From NCBI RefSeq assembly GCF_029626105.1, contig NZ_JARUBH010000009.1, positions 4,898,001 to 4,962,000 of the forward strand: DNA of 64,000 nt, written 5' to 3'. The position numbers were made by a program, and so were the translations under genes. The notes under the pieces are model-generated. The model was not told where the DNA came from and searched no databases. It worked only from the letters and a program-made list of their open reading frames with translations. Positions 1-8,156 of the stretch are shown in pieces. The stretch comes from Solwaraspora sp. WMMD792. Lineage in GTDB: Bacteria > Actinomycetota > Actinomycetes > Mycobacteriales > Micromonosporaceae. The number at the start of each line of letters is the position of its first letter. The stretch's first letter is position 1.

Positions 1-1452
1 CTGCCAGTCCTGTTCCAGGACCAGCCGGCGGACGTCGTCCAGCCCTTCGTAGCGGACCACCGGCCGGCCGCCGGCCGCCGCGTGCTCCGCGAGTCCCTCG
101 ATCAGCCACCAGGCGGCCCGCTCCCGGTTCCCGCCGTCCGGCAGGGACGCGGCGTGGGTCAACTCGTGACGCAGCAGGTCCGGCCGGACCACGTCGCGCA
201 GATTGGTGCCGTTGAGCACGATCTCGTAGTGTCCGCCGCCGACCGCCACCGCGTACCCGGCGGTCCAGTCCGGACGGTTTCCGCCGTACCAGCTGCCCCA
301 TTCGTCGGCACCGGCGTAGAAGACCCGGTACCGGTCCGGAGCGGCACCGGAGACCGCGTACCGGTCCGCGACCGCCGCCGCCTCCTCGGCGTCGCGCAGC
401 AGATCGGGCAGCAGGTCCCGGTACTGCGGAGTGGTCGCCACCAAGGTCCGGTTGCCGGTCGCGACGACCAGTTCACTGACCTCCCAGGGCCGGGGCCCGT
501 CCTGCAGGGTCAGCGACGGCTCGACCGCTACGAGGCGCAGCCGTCCGCCCTCGGTGCTCCAGCGCTGACCGACCACCACTTCGCTGGTCTCGCAGGAGGG
601 CACCACGAAGCAGTGCTGGTAGCTGACCAGCAACCGCCATTCGGTGCCGGTCGGTGACGGGGCGGTCGGTGACGGTGGCGGGCCTGCGGTAACCGTCGCC
701 GTCGCGATCGGCGCGGCGGTGACCGTCGCCGTCGCGATCGGCGCGGCAGTGACCGTCGCGGTCGCCGTCGGTGCGGCGGTGACCGTCGCCGTGGCCGTCG
801 GGGCGGTGGTCGTCGTCGCGGTCGGCGCGGCCGACCCGGTGGCCGCCGGCGTGGGCGTGGCGCTGGCGGTCGGGTCGAACTCGACCGGCAGCGTACTGAC
901 CGACGGGCGCCACGCCGTCACCTGCATCGCGCGCAGGGTCTGGAACTGGCGGGCCAGATCGTCGTGGGCGGCCGAGCCGGGTTCGGCGACCGCGAGGAAC
1001 CCCCGTTCGTCGCCGGCGATCAGCGCGGCGGCCTGCTGGTCGAGCAGGGCGTTGATCTGGGTACGCAGCCAGGCCTGGACAGCGGCCGGCGGATCACCCG
1101 GCACCGGGCTGGCCGGCGGGCCGGTCTGCGGGGTGACGGTCGGCTCGATCACCGGCGGTTCCGGGCTGGGCAACCGGTCGATCAGCGCCACCGCGCCGAC
1201 CACCGGCACGGCGCAGAACAACACCGTCGCGACGATGCCGAGCACCGGCCAGAGCGACCAGCGGCGCTCCGGCGGCGGGGTCACCGGGACCGGCGCAGGA
1301 TCCGGCTGCTCCGGCTGGTCCGTCGGAGACGAATCCGATTCGTCCGATCCATCGGGCTCCGGCCGGTCCGCCGATCCGTCCGGCTCTCGCTGATCCGCCG
1401 ATCCGTCCGGGTCCGGCTGGTCGGTCGGTACGGAGTCCTGCCGGTCGGTCAC
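1..1452 (-). CDS. Membrane-anchored putative zinc metallopeptidase (C-terminus cut by window edge)
   Basis: This gene runs off the left edge, so its C-terminus is missing. The start is GTG at 1452. Seen: an acidic, Asp/Pro/Ser-rich cytoplasmic N-terminus of about 75 residues; one membrane segment (WSLWPVLGIVATVLFCAVPV); a Pro/Thr linker; a (Thr-Ala-Thr-Val) low-complexity repeat; then an extracytoplasmic domain containing HELTH, which matches the HExxH zinc motif, followed by a Glu in WWLIEGLAEH that could be the third ligand of a gluzincin. The layout suggests a surface-tethered peptidase facing the wall. Substrate is unknown. No ORF on the opposite strand has comparable protein character. 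The assignment rests on motif and topology only. Confidence 0.7.
   Translation of the reverse strand, partial: MTDRQDSVPTDQPDPDGSADQREPDGSADRPEPDGSDESDSSPTDQPEQPDPAPVPVTPPPERRWSLWPVLGIVATVLFCAVPVVGAVALIDRLPSPEPPVIEPTVTPQTGPPASPVPGDPPAAVQAWLRTQINALLDQQAAALIAGDERGFLAVAEPGSAAHDDLARQFQTLRAMQVTAWRPSVSTLPVEFDPTASATPTPAATGSAAPTATTTTAPTATATVTAAPTATATVTAAPIATATVTAAPIATATVTAGPPPSPTAPSPTGTEWRLLVSYQHCFVVPSCETSEVVVGQRWSTEGGRLRLVAVEPSLTLQDGPRPWEVSELVVATGNRTLVATTPQYRDLLPDLLRDAEEAAAVADRYAVSGAAPDRYRVFYAGADEWGSWYGGNRPDWTAGYAVAVGGGHYEIVLNGTNLRDVVRPDLLRHELTHAASLPDGGNRERAAWWLIEGLAEHAAAGGRPVVRYEGLDDVRRLVLEQDWQ
691..810. repeat. Tandem 30-bp repeat, four copies, inside the metallopeptidase gene
   Basis: Four consecutive 30-bp units start at 691, 721, 751 and 781, and a degenerate fifth follows. 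Read on the minus strand each unit encodes a ten-residue TATATVTAAP-like block. It is a flexible extracellular linker that can change copy number by slippage. Confidence 0.75.
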
Positions 1453-1523
1453 CCGCCGAATGATACGGGGGCCGGAACCGTCCCGGTCCAGCCCGGGTTG
1501 AGCGGCAACACAGGGTGCCGGCG

Positions 1524-2444
1524 TCAGTCGCGGGAGCGCAGCGCCCGGCCGAGAAACGCCACGTTGGCTGGACGCTCGGCCAGCCGGCGCATCAGGTAGC
1601 CGTACCAGTCGGTGCCGTAGGGCAGGTAGACCCGCATGGTGTAGCCCTCCCCCGCGAGCCGGGCCTGTTCGGCCGGTCGGACCCCGTACAGCATCTGGAA
1701 CTCGAACTCCTCCGGCGCCCGGTCGAACCAGCGGGCCCGGTCCTCGGCGATCGCGATCAGGCGCGGGTCGTGAGTGGCCAGCATCGGGTAGCCAGCGCCG
1801 GAGAACAGGATGTTGAGGCACCGCACGAAGGACTTGTCGACGTCGATCGCCGACTGGTAGGCGACCGATTCCGGCTCCGCATACGCCCCCTTGCACAGTC
1901 GCACCCGGGAACCGGCGGTGGCCAGCTCCCGGCAGTCCGTCTCGGTACGCCGCAGGTACGCCTGCAGCACCGCACCGGTGGACGGATGGTCGGCACGCAG
2001 CGTCTGCAGAATGTCCAGGGTCGAGTCGGTGGTGGTGTGGTCCTCCATGTCGAGGGTGACGGTGCCACCGACGGCGGCCGCCGCCGCGCAGATCGCCTGG
2101 GCGTGCCCGGTCGCCGCCGGCTCGTCGAACCGCTGCCCGAGGGCGGAGAGCTTCACGCTGACATCGGCGCCGGTGGCGAGACCGGCCCGGTCCAGCGCGT
2201 CCAGCAGAGCCAGGTACTCCGCCCGCACCGCGCTGGCCTGCTCGGCGGTGGTGGTGTCCTCACCTAGGTGGTCGATGCTGATCACCAGACCGGTACCGGT
2301 GAGCTCGGCCGCGGCGGTCAACGCCTCGTCGATGGTGGTGCCGCCGACGAATCGGCGTACCACGTCGCGGCTGAACGGGGCGGCGGCGACCAGCCGTTCG
2401 ATCGTGGTCGACCGGGACGCGGCGAGGATGACCGAGCGAAGCAT
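1524..2444 (-). CDS. Proline dehydrogenase
   Basis: A 306-residue single-domain proline dehydrogenase (FAD TIM barrel). It oxidises proline to pyrroline-5-carboxylate as the first step of proline catabolism. Seen: the N-terminal MLRSVILAASRS block, ISIDHLGED, VSVKLSALGQ, LDMEDHTTTD, QAYLRRTETD, RLCKGAYAEP and YLPYGTDWYGYLMRRLAERP. These are the usual family blocks, in order. The length is typical of a stand-alone actinobacterial enzyme rather than the bifunctional PutA. No pyrroline-5-carboxylate dehydrogenase lies next to it in the window. The start is ATG at 2444. Confidence 0.9.
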   Translation of the reverse strand: MLRSVILAASRSTTIERLVAAAPFSRDVVRRFVGGTTIDEALTAAAELTGTGLVISIDHLGEDTTTAEQASAVRAEYLALLDALDRAGLATGADVSVKLSALGQRFDEPAATGHAQAICAAAAAVGGTVTLDMEDHTTTDSTLDILQTLRADHPSTGAVLQAYLRRTETDCRELATAGSRVRLCKGAYAEPESVAYQSAIDVDKSFVRCLNILFSGAGYPMLATHDPRLIAIAEDRARWFDRAPEEFEFQMLYGVRPAEQARLAGEGYTMRVYLPYGTDWYGYLMRRLAERPANVAFLGRALRSRD

Positions 2445-2518
2445 AGGGCGAGCGTATCGCCCTTGACCACGACCGGCCCGGCCAGTGGCCGAGGTCCGGC
2501 GACGCCGGGCGTGCGTCG

Positions 2519-2824
2519 GTGAGCTACAACAGTGCTGTGGACAAGATCTCCCCGCGCCGGCTCCGGTCGACCAGTGTCCAGCTCGGTGCGCTCACCGCGC
2601 TGGCGCTCTCCCTCTCCGGCTGCAACCTGGTCCCGGACGACGACTGCGACGACGACCGGTCGATGGGTGCCGGCTCCGGCGGCGGCACGACGGTGCTGGC
2701 GATGGCCGCCGACGGCGCCGGGGCGTTCGTCGCCCGTACCGCGCCGGGAGCTCCGGCCGACACCACAGCGGCCATGCCCGAGCGGGGCGGATTCGGCACC
2801 CACCTCGCCTCCTGCGGCGGCTGA
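2519..2824 (+). CDS. Small YgiB-like lipoprotein ending in Cys-Gly-Gly
   Basis: A protein of about 101 residues starting GTG at 2519 (a second in-frame GTG lies at 2537). The N-terminal segment ALTALALSLSGC is a signal peptide with a lipobox, so the mature protein is predicted to be a lipid-anchored lipoprotein. The mature part is an acidic stretch, then Gly/Ala-rich sequence, then RGGFG, and the last residues are Ser-Cys-Gly-Gly. It sits two bases before the next gene, a glutathionylspermidine-synthase-type ATP-grasp ligase. From memory, E. coli YgiB is a lipoprotein with the same RGGFG motif encoded next to the YgiC ligase, so this looks like a reduced actinobacterial ygiB/ygiC pair. Function is not established. 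Confidence 0.65.
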   Translation: MSYNSAVDKISPRRLRSTSVQLGALTALALSLSGCNLVPDDDCDDDRSMGAGSGGGTTVLAMAADGAGAFVARTAPGAPADTTAAMPERGGFGTHLASCGG

Positions 2825-2826
2825 GC

Positions 2827-3993
2827 GTGCGGCGCGAAACCTGTCGGCCCCGGCCGGACTGGGACGCGACGGTACGGCAGCAGGGTCTGGTGTACGCCGA
2901 CACCGAACTACCCAACGGCTCGGTGATGTCCTACTGGGACGAGTCCGCCTGCTACGCCTTCGACCTGTCGGAAGTGCTGCGGCTGGAGGAGGCGACCGAG
3001 GAACTGCACCGGATGGCGGTGACGGCGGCCGAGCACGTGGTGACGCACCGGCGGTACGCCGACTTCGGCATTCCGGCGTGGGCCGCCGACGCCGTCGCCC
3101 GGTCGTTGCGCGAGCGGCCACCGAGTCTGTACGGCCGGTTCGATCTCTGGTACGACGGCTCCTGGCCGCCGAAGCTGTTGGAGTACAACGCCGACACCCC
3201 CACCGCCCTGGTCGAAGCCGCGATCGTGCAGTGGTACTGGCTGGAGGACACCCGACCGCAGCTCGACCAGTGGAACAGCCTGCACGAACGGCTGGTGGCG
3301 GGCTGGGCGCAGATCAAGGCCGGGATGTACCACCCGACGCTGCACGTCACCTGGTCGAGCGAGGAGGAGACCGGCGAGGATCTGATGACCGCCGGCTACC
3401 TCGCCGAGACCGCCCGCCAGGCCGGGCTGACCGTCGAGCTGCTGCCGATGCTGGACGTCGGCTGGGACGGCCGGCGCTTCGTCGACGCCGCCGACCAGCC
3501 GATCACCACCTGCTTCAAGCTCTACCCGTGGGAGTGGATGCTGGCCGAGCCGTACGGGCGGTTGGCGCTCGAATTGGGCACCCCGACCACCTGGATAGAG
3601 CCGGCGTGGAAGCTGCTGCTGTCGAACAAGGCCCTGCTGGCGGTGCTCTGGGAGCTGTTTCCGGACCACCCGTACCTGCTGCCGGCGTACCTGGACGGAC
3701 CGCGCGGGATGTCGGAGTACGTCGCCAAGCCGCTGCTCGGCCGGGAAGGCGCGGCGGTACGGATCGTGACCGCTGGCGGTGAGATCGAGAATCCGGGCGA
3801 CTACGGCGCCGAAGGCTGGTGCTACCAGGAGTTCCGGGCGCTGCCGGCGTTCGACGGCAACCATCTGGTGCTGGGCAGCTGGGTGGTGGACGGCGAATCG
3901 GCCGGTGCCGGGTTGCGGGAGAGTTCCGGTTTGATAACCGACGGGTACGCCCGGTTTCTGCCGCACTACGTGGCCGCCCACCGGGCGATCTGA
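2827..3993 (+). CDS. Glutathionylspermidine synthase-like ATP-grasp ligase (YgiC family)
   Basis: About 388 residues, GTG start at 2827. The family forms amide bonds using ATP between a carboxylate and an amine. Seen: DLWYDGSWPPKLLEYNADTP, TCFKLYPWEWML, WKLLLSNKALLAVLWELFP, YVAKPLLGREGAAVRIV and WCYQEFRALPAF. This is the conserved order of the C-terminal synthetase domain. There is no N-terminal amidase domain, so it matches YgiC/YjfC rather than full GspSA. Actinobacteria make mycothiol rather than glutathione, so the true substrate is probably not glutathione. It is co-transcribed with the upstream lipoprotein (2-base gap), which is the obvious candidate partner. The family call is firm; the substrate is unknown. 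Confidence 0.88.
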   Translation: MRRETCRPRPDWDATVRQQGLVYADTELPNGSVMSYWDESACYAFDLSEVLRLEEATEELHRMAVTAAEHVVTHRRYADFGIPAWAADAVARSLRERPPSLYGRFDLWYDGSWPPKLLEYNADTPTALVEAAIVQWYWLEDTRPQLDQWNSLHERLVAGWAQIKAGMYHPTLHVTWSSEEETGEDLMTAGYLAETARQAGLTVELLPMLDVGWDGRRFVDAADQPITTCFKLYPWEWMLAEPYGRLALELGTPTTWIEPAWKLLLSNKALLAVLWELFPDHPYLLPAYLDGPRGMSEYVAKPLLGREGAAVRIVTAGGEIENPGDYGAEGWCYQEFRALPAFDGNHLVLGSWVVDGESAGAGLRESSGLITDGYARFLPHYVAAHRAI

Positions 3994-4011
3994 ATCGTCT
4001 ACGGTTGTCAG

Positions 4012-4563
4012 GTGGACTTCGACGCCTACGCGCGGACCGCAGTTGATCTGGTCAACTCCCCGTTGGCTGACCTCGACGACCTGAGGGCGCTGTTCCACGG
4101 CGACCACGTCTGGATGTGCGACGAGGTCTGTGACCGCGACCTGACGGTGTTCCGGCGGGCCGGTAGACGCCTGCGGGACGTCTTCGAGTACGGCACCACC
4201 GGGCGCGACGCCGACGCGGTCGCCGAGCTCAACTCGCTGCTCGCGGCGTTTCCGGTGCAGCCGCGAATCTCCGGCCACGACTCGAACGACTGGCACATGC
4301 ACGTGACCGGCCGGGGAGCCTCGGTCAGCGCCGAGTATCTGGCCGGGGCGGTGTGGGGGCTGTCGGTCTGGCTGTGCGAGTACGGCAGTGCCCGGTTCGG
4401 CGTCTGCGCTGACGCCCGCTGCGGCAACGTCTACCTGGACACGTCGTCGAACTGCTGCCGGCGGTTCTGCTCGGAGCGCTGCGCCACCCGCTCGCACGTG
4501 GCCGCGCACCGGGCCCGCAAACGCGCCGCGGTCGAGGACAAGCCGCTGCTGCCGGTCAGCTGA
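4012..4563 (+). CDS. CGNR zinc-finger protein (ABATE domain)
   Basis: 183 residues, GTG start at 4012. The N-terminus (YARTAVDLVNSPLADLDDLR) and middle match the ABATE domain. The C-terminus carries a Cys4-type CGNR finger: CADARCGNVYLD, CCRRFCSERCATRSHVAAHR and a basic tail. Family members are predicted DNA-binding stress regulators of actinobacteria; their targets are generally unknown. It follows the ATP-grasp ligase by 18 bases and may be in the same transcript. Confidence 0.85.
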   Translation: MDFDAYARTAVDLVNSPLADLDDLRALFHGDHVWMCDEVCDRDLTVFRRAGRRLRDVFEYGTTGRDADAVAELNSLLAAFPVQPRISGHDSNDWHMHVTGRGASVSAEYLAGAVWGLSVWLCEYGSARFGVCADARCGNVYLDTSSNCCRRFCSERCATRSHVAAHRARKRAAVEDKPLLPVS

Positions 4564-4624
4564 CCGGTCTTCCCCGGCTCCAGTCGGCCAGTTTCCTCCG
4601 GCCCAGCCGGCCAGTCTTTCCGGC

Positions 4625-5464
4625 TCAGCCGGCCGGCTGGTCGGCGGTCGCCGACCGGCCGGGGCTGCCGCCGTCGATGGCGGCCAGGTGCCGGCGGGCG
4701 AACGCCAACGACTCGCGCAGGTCGGCCTCGCGCACCGTACGGCTGCGGGCGCCGCGGGTGGCGACCTCGACCGCCACCGCGCCCCGGAAGCCATTGCCGG
4801 CCAGTGAGCTGAGCAGCTCGCCGCACGGCTGGTTGCCCCGGCCGGGGACCAGATGCTCGTCGCGGCCGAGGCCGCTGCCGTCGCCGAGGTGCACGTGCTC
4901 CAGCCGGTCGCCCATCGCGGCGGCGAGGGCCAGTGCGTCGGCCCGCGACGCGGCGCAGTGCGACAGGTCAAGGGTGTACGCGTCGTAGCCGACCTCGGTC
5001 GGATCCCAGCCCGGCTGGTACGGAACGAACTCGCGGCCGGCCATCCGGACCGGGAACATGTTCTCCACCGCGAACCGCACCTGTGGGTGGGCGTCGCGCA
5101 GGGTACGCAGCCCGTCGGCGAAGGTACGGGCGTAGTCGCGTTGCCAGCTGAACGGTGGATGCACCACGACGGTCGGCGCGCCGAGCGTCTCGGCCAGTAC
5201 GGCCGAGCGGCGCAGTCGTTCCCACGGGTCGGAGCTCCAGACCCGCTGGGTGACCAGCAGGCAGGGGGCATGCACAGCGAGTACCGGCACACCGTAGTGC
5301 GCGGCGAGCCCACGCAGCGCGCCAGCGTCCTGGCTGACCGCATCGGTCCAGACCATCACCTCGATGCCGTCGTAGCCGAGCGCGGCGGCCAGCTCGAAGG
5401 CGGCCGCCGTCGGCTCGGGAAACACCGATGAGCTGGAGAGCAGCACGGGTACCGCGGAGGTCAC
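4625..5464 (-). CDS. Sugar phosphate isomerase/epimerase (AP endonuclease 2-type TIM barrel)
   Basis: 279 residues from GTG at 5464. That start keeps the gene just clear of the Ppx gene upstream (10-base gap); a longer reading would overlap it. TIM-barrel metal-site blocks are visible: YDGIEVMVW, VHAPC, VVVHPPFSWQ, RFAVENMFPV, LDLSHCAASR, HVHLGDGSG and VAVEVATRG. The substrate cannot be told from sequence. It is co-directional with the Ppx/GppA gene, and this pairing is conserved in mycobacteria (Rv0496/Rv0498 region, from memory). Confidence 0.82.
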   Translation of the reverse strand: MTSAVPVLLSSSSVFPEPTAAAFELAAALGYDGIEVMVWTDAVSQDAGALRGLAAHYGVPVLAVHAPCLLVTQRVWSSDPWERLRRSAVLAETLGAPTVVVHPPFSWQRDYARTFADGLRTLRDAHPQVRFAVENMFPVRMAGREFVPYQPGWDPTEVGYDAYTLDLSHCAASRADALALAAAMGDRLEHVHLGDGSGLGRDEHLVPGRGNQPCGELLSSLAGNGFRGAVAVEVATRGARSRTVREADLRESLAFARRHLAAIDGGSPGRSATADQPAG

Positions 5465-5474
5465 GTCGCCCAGC

Positions 5475-6473
5475 CTAGCCCGGTCGGCGCGGACCTGCCG
5501 GACCGGTGACCGCGCCCAGGTCACCGGCAGAGATCAGCTCCAGCTGTGCCATCCGGCGCAGGATCACCCCTTCCCGCAGCGCCCACGGACAGATGTCCAG
5601 CGACTCGATGCCCAACTGCCGCATGACCGACTCGGCCACCACCGCCCCCGCCAGCAACTGATGCCCCCGGCTGGCGCTGACCCCTTCGAGTTCGTGCAAC
5701 TCGGCAGGCGGGATGTGGCGGATGAACCCGGTCACCTGACGCAGCCCGGTACGGGTCAGCCGCCGGGGTGCCCACAGCCCGGCGCTGGACGGCGCGGCCC
5801 CGGTCAGCCGGGCCAGGGTGCGGAACGTCTTGGAGGTGCCGACCGTCCGGTCCCAGCCCTGCGCCTGCAGCAGCGGAACCATCGTCTGCACCTGGGCGTC
5901 GACGTACTCCCGCAGGTCGGCGACGAACTGTGCGGCCGGCGGGCTGACGGTGAACGGGGTGACCCCGAGCCGCTCCCGGGTCAACCGGCCGGCCCCGAGC
6001 GGCAACGACTGGGCCAGGTGCGGCTCCTCGTCGACCCCGGCGGCCAGCTCCAGGGAGCCGCCGCCGATGTCCAGCACCAGCAGCCGGCCGGCGGACCAGC
6101 CGAACCAGCGGCGGACCGCGAGGAAAGTCATCCGGGCCTCGTCGGCGCCGGAGAGCACCTGCAGGTGCACGCCGGTCTCGGCGCGGACCCGGGCCAGCAC
6201 CGCCGCCGAGTTGGTGGCGTCGCGCACCGCCGAGGTGGCGAACGCGATCAGGTCGCTGGTCTGCCAGTGCTCGGCCGCGGCCCGCGCGGCGGCCACCGCC
6301 TCGACCAGGGCGTCCGCCCCGGCCGGGGTGAGCGCGCCGTCCGGTCCGATCTGTTCGGCGAGCCGCAGCAGCGACTTCTCCGAGTGTGCCGGCCACGGGT
6401 GGGCGCCGGGGTGTGCGTCCACCACGAGCAGATGCACGGTGTTGGAACCGACGTCGAGCACACCCAGTCGCAT
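5475..6473 (-). CDS. Ppx/GppA family exopolyphosphatase
   Basis: 332 residues, ATG at 6473. It has the actin-fold phosphatase motifs: [17 protein letters not shown] at the N-terminus, a second block [12 protein letters not shown], and [12 protein letters not shown] near residue 140. Members hydrolyse polyphosphate or pppGpp. The protein is short, as in actinobacterial Ppx1-type enzymes, and lacks the C-terminal HD-like domain. It lies near senX3/regX3/phoU, consistent with a phosphate-metabolism neighbourhood. Confidence 0.9.
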   Translation of the reverse strand: MRLGVLDVGSNTVHLLVVDAHPGAHPWPAHSEKSLLRLAEQIGPDGALTPAGADALVEAVAAARAAAEHWQTSDLIAFATSAVRDATNSAAVLARVRAETGVHLQVLSGADEARMTFLAVRRWFGWSAGRLLVLDIGGGSLELAAGVDEEPHLAQSLPLGAGRLTRERLGVTPFTVSPPAAQFVADLREYVDAQVQTMVPLLQAQGWDRTVGTSKTFRTLARLTGAAPSSAGLWAPRRLTRTGLRQVTGFIRHIPPAELHELEGVSASRGHQLLAGAVVAESVMRQLGIESLDICPWALREGVILRRMAQLELISAGDLGAVTGPAGPRRPG

Positions 6474-6549
6474 GTGATCACCCTAGGCCAACCCGGCGTA
6501 CCGACCCGCTTGCCCGGCCAGCCGCAGGTGGCAGGCGTACGCTGGCCGG

Positions 6550-7389
6550 GTGGCACCCCGTGACGAGCTCCGGATCCTGGTCGAGACCCCGGCCGACCCC
6601 CGCAGTCGGGAGGTCGAGCTGGACTTTCCCCGTGAGTGGATCGAGTTCGTCGACCCGGCCGACGCCGCGCATCTGGTCCGGGCCGACCTGACCTGGTTGC
6701 TGTCCCGCTGGACCTGTGTGTTCGGTGGGTCCTGCCACGGCATCATCGCCGGGCGGGCCGGGGACGGCTGCTGTTCGCACGGTGCCTTCTTCACCGACAG
6801 CGACGACGAGAACCGGGTCAAGGCGGCCGCGAAGCGGCTCACCCCGCAGACCTGGCAGCACTACCGGCGCGGGTTCAAGAACTACACCGAGATGGACACC
6901 GTCGACGGTAAGAATCCGGCGCGGCGGACCGCCACCCGCAGCGCCGACGGGCCGTGCGTGTTCCACAACGACGCCGACTTCCCCGGCGGCGGGGGCTGTG
7001 CGCTGCACGCCCAGGCGCTGCGCGACGGGGTGCATCCGCTGGAGTACAAGCCGGACGTCTGCTGGCAGTTGCCGATCCGCCGGGACCAGGAGTGGACCAA
7101 ACGCCCGGACGGCAGCAAGGTGCTGGTCTCCACGCTGACCGAGTTCGACCGGCGGGGCTGGGGTGCCGGTGGGCACGACCTGGACTGGTGGTGCACCTCG
7201 TCGCCGGAGGCGCACGTCGGGGGCGAGCCGATGTACCGGTCGTACGAGCCGGAGCTGACCGCGCTGGTCGGCAAGGCGGCGTACGCCCGTCTGGCCGAGC
7301 TGTGCGTGGCACGGGCCCGGCGTGGCCTGGTGGCAGCGCACCCGGCCACGCCGCGCCGGCGGACGCCGAACGCCCGCCGGTCGGACTGA
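6550..7389 (+). CDS. Conserved Cys-rich actinobacterial protein (Rv0495c-like)
   Basis: 279 residues, GTG at 6550. It has conserved cysteine clusters ([43 protein letters not shown]) resembling the metal-binding pattern of YkgJ/DUF3109-type proteins. A conserved C-terminal DWWCTSS block follows. It probably binds a metal or Fe-S cluster, but no reaction is assigned. Strand and position, opposite to the Ppx and regX3 genes, match Rv0495c of M. tuberculosis as I recall that locus. The last 20 residues are basic and low-complexity. Confidence 0.75.
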   Translation: MAPRDELRILVETPADPRSREVELDFPREWIEFVDPADAAHLVRADLTWLLSRWTCVFGGSCHGIIAGRAGDGCCSHGAFFTDSDDENRVKAAAKRLTPQTWQHYRRGFKNYTEMDTVDGKNPARRTATRSADGPCVFHNDADFPGGGGCALHAQALRDGVHPLEYKPDVCWQLPIRRDQEWTKRPDGSKVLVSTLTEFDRRGWGAGGHDLDWWCTSSPEAHVGGEPMYRSYEPELTALVGKAAYARLAELCVARARRGLVAAHPATPRRRTPNARRSD

Positions 7390-7438
7390 CACCGACGCGA
7401 CCGGCGGCCCCGGCACCGGCACCGGCACCAACATTCGG

Positions 7439-8122
7439 TCAGGACTCGAACTTGTAGCCCAGCCCGCGCACGGTGACGATGAAGCGCGGGGCCGACGGCT
7501 CCGGTTCGATCTTGGAACGCAGCCGCTTGACGTGCACATCGAGGGTCTTGGTGTCACCGACGTAGTCGGCACCCCACACCCGGTCGATCAGCTGCCCCCG
7601 GGTGAGCACCCGGCCGGCGTTGCGCAGCAGCAGCTCGAGCAGCTCGAACTCCTTCAGCGGCAGCTGGACCGAGTCACCGTCGACGGTCACCACGTGCCGC
7701 TCGACATCCATCCGGACCGGTCCGGCGGTCAGCGTCGCGGTGGACGGCTCGATCACCTCGGTGCTCTGTCTGCGCAGCACCGCCCGGATCCGGGCGACCA
7801 GTTCCCGAGGCGAGTACGGCTTGGTGACGTAGTCGTCGGCGCCGATCTCCAGGCCCACCACCTTGTCGATCTCGCTGTCTCGGGCAGTCACCATGATGAT
7901 CGGCACCCGGGAGCGTTGCCGCAGTTCACGGCAGACCTCGGTGCCGGACATCTCGGGCAGCATCAGGTCGAGCAGCACGATGTCCGCTCCGGTGCGGTCG
8001 AACTCGGTGAGCGCGTCGGTGCCGGTTGGCGCCACCGACACCTCGAACCCCTCTTTGCGCAGCATGTAGGAGAGCGCGTCGGAGAAGGACTCCTCGTCCT
8101 CCACCACGAGTACCCGGGCCAC
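7439..8122 (-). CDS. regX3: OmpR-family phosphate response regulator RegX3
   Basis: 227 residues. The GTG start at 8122 begins VARVLVVEDEES; longer readings only add low-complexity codons. The receiver domain has acidic residues E8/D9/E10, the phospho-acceptor D52 in IVLLDLMLPEM and a conserved Lys in DDYVTKPYSPREL. The C-terminal winged helix ends with TLDVHVKRLRSKIEP and VRGLGYKFE. RegX3 is phosphorylated by SenX3 under phosphate limitation and activates Pho genes. senX3 lies 34 bases upstream on the same strand, so the two are one transcript. Confidence 0.93.
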   Translation of the reverse strand: MARVLVVEDEESFSDALSYMLRKEGFEVSVAPTGTDALTEFDRTGADIVLLDLMLPEMSGTEVCRELRQRSRVPIIMVTARDSEIDKVVGLEIGADDYVTKPYSPRELVARIRAVLRRQSTEVIEPSTATLTAGPVRMDVERHVVTVDGDSVQLPLKEFELLELLLRNAGRVLTRGQLIDRVWGADYVGDTKTLDVHVKRLRSKIEPEPSAPRFIVTVRGLGYKFES

Positions 8123-8156
8123 TTGTCGTTCCTTCCCTGTGTCCGGCCTGATCCGC

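Noticed and set aside
691-810. Regular 30-bp repeats resembling CRISPR
   Set aside because: No spacers; they encode a Thr/Ala/Val linker in frame.
2908-5343. An 811-codon open frame on the minus strand
   Set aside because: It covers three real genes on other frames and strands (ATP-grasp ligase, CGNR protein, TIM barrel) and shows no protein family.
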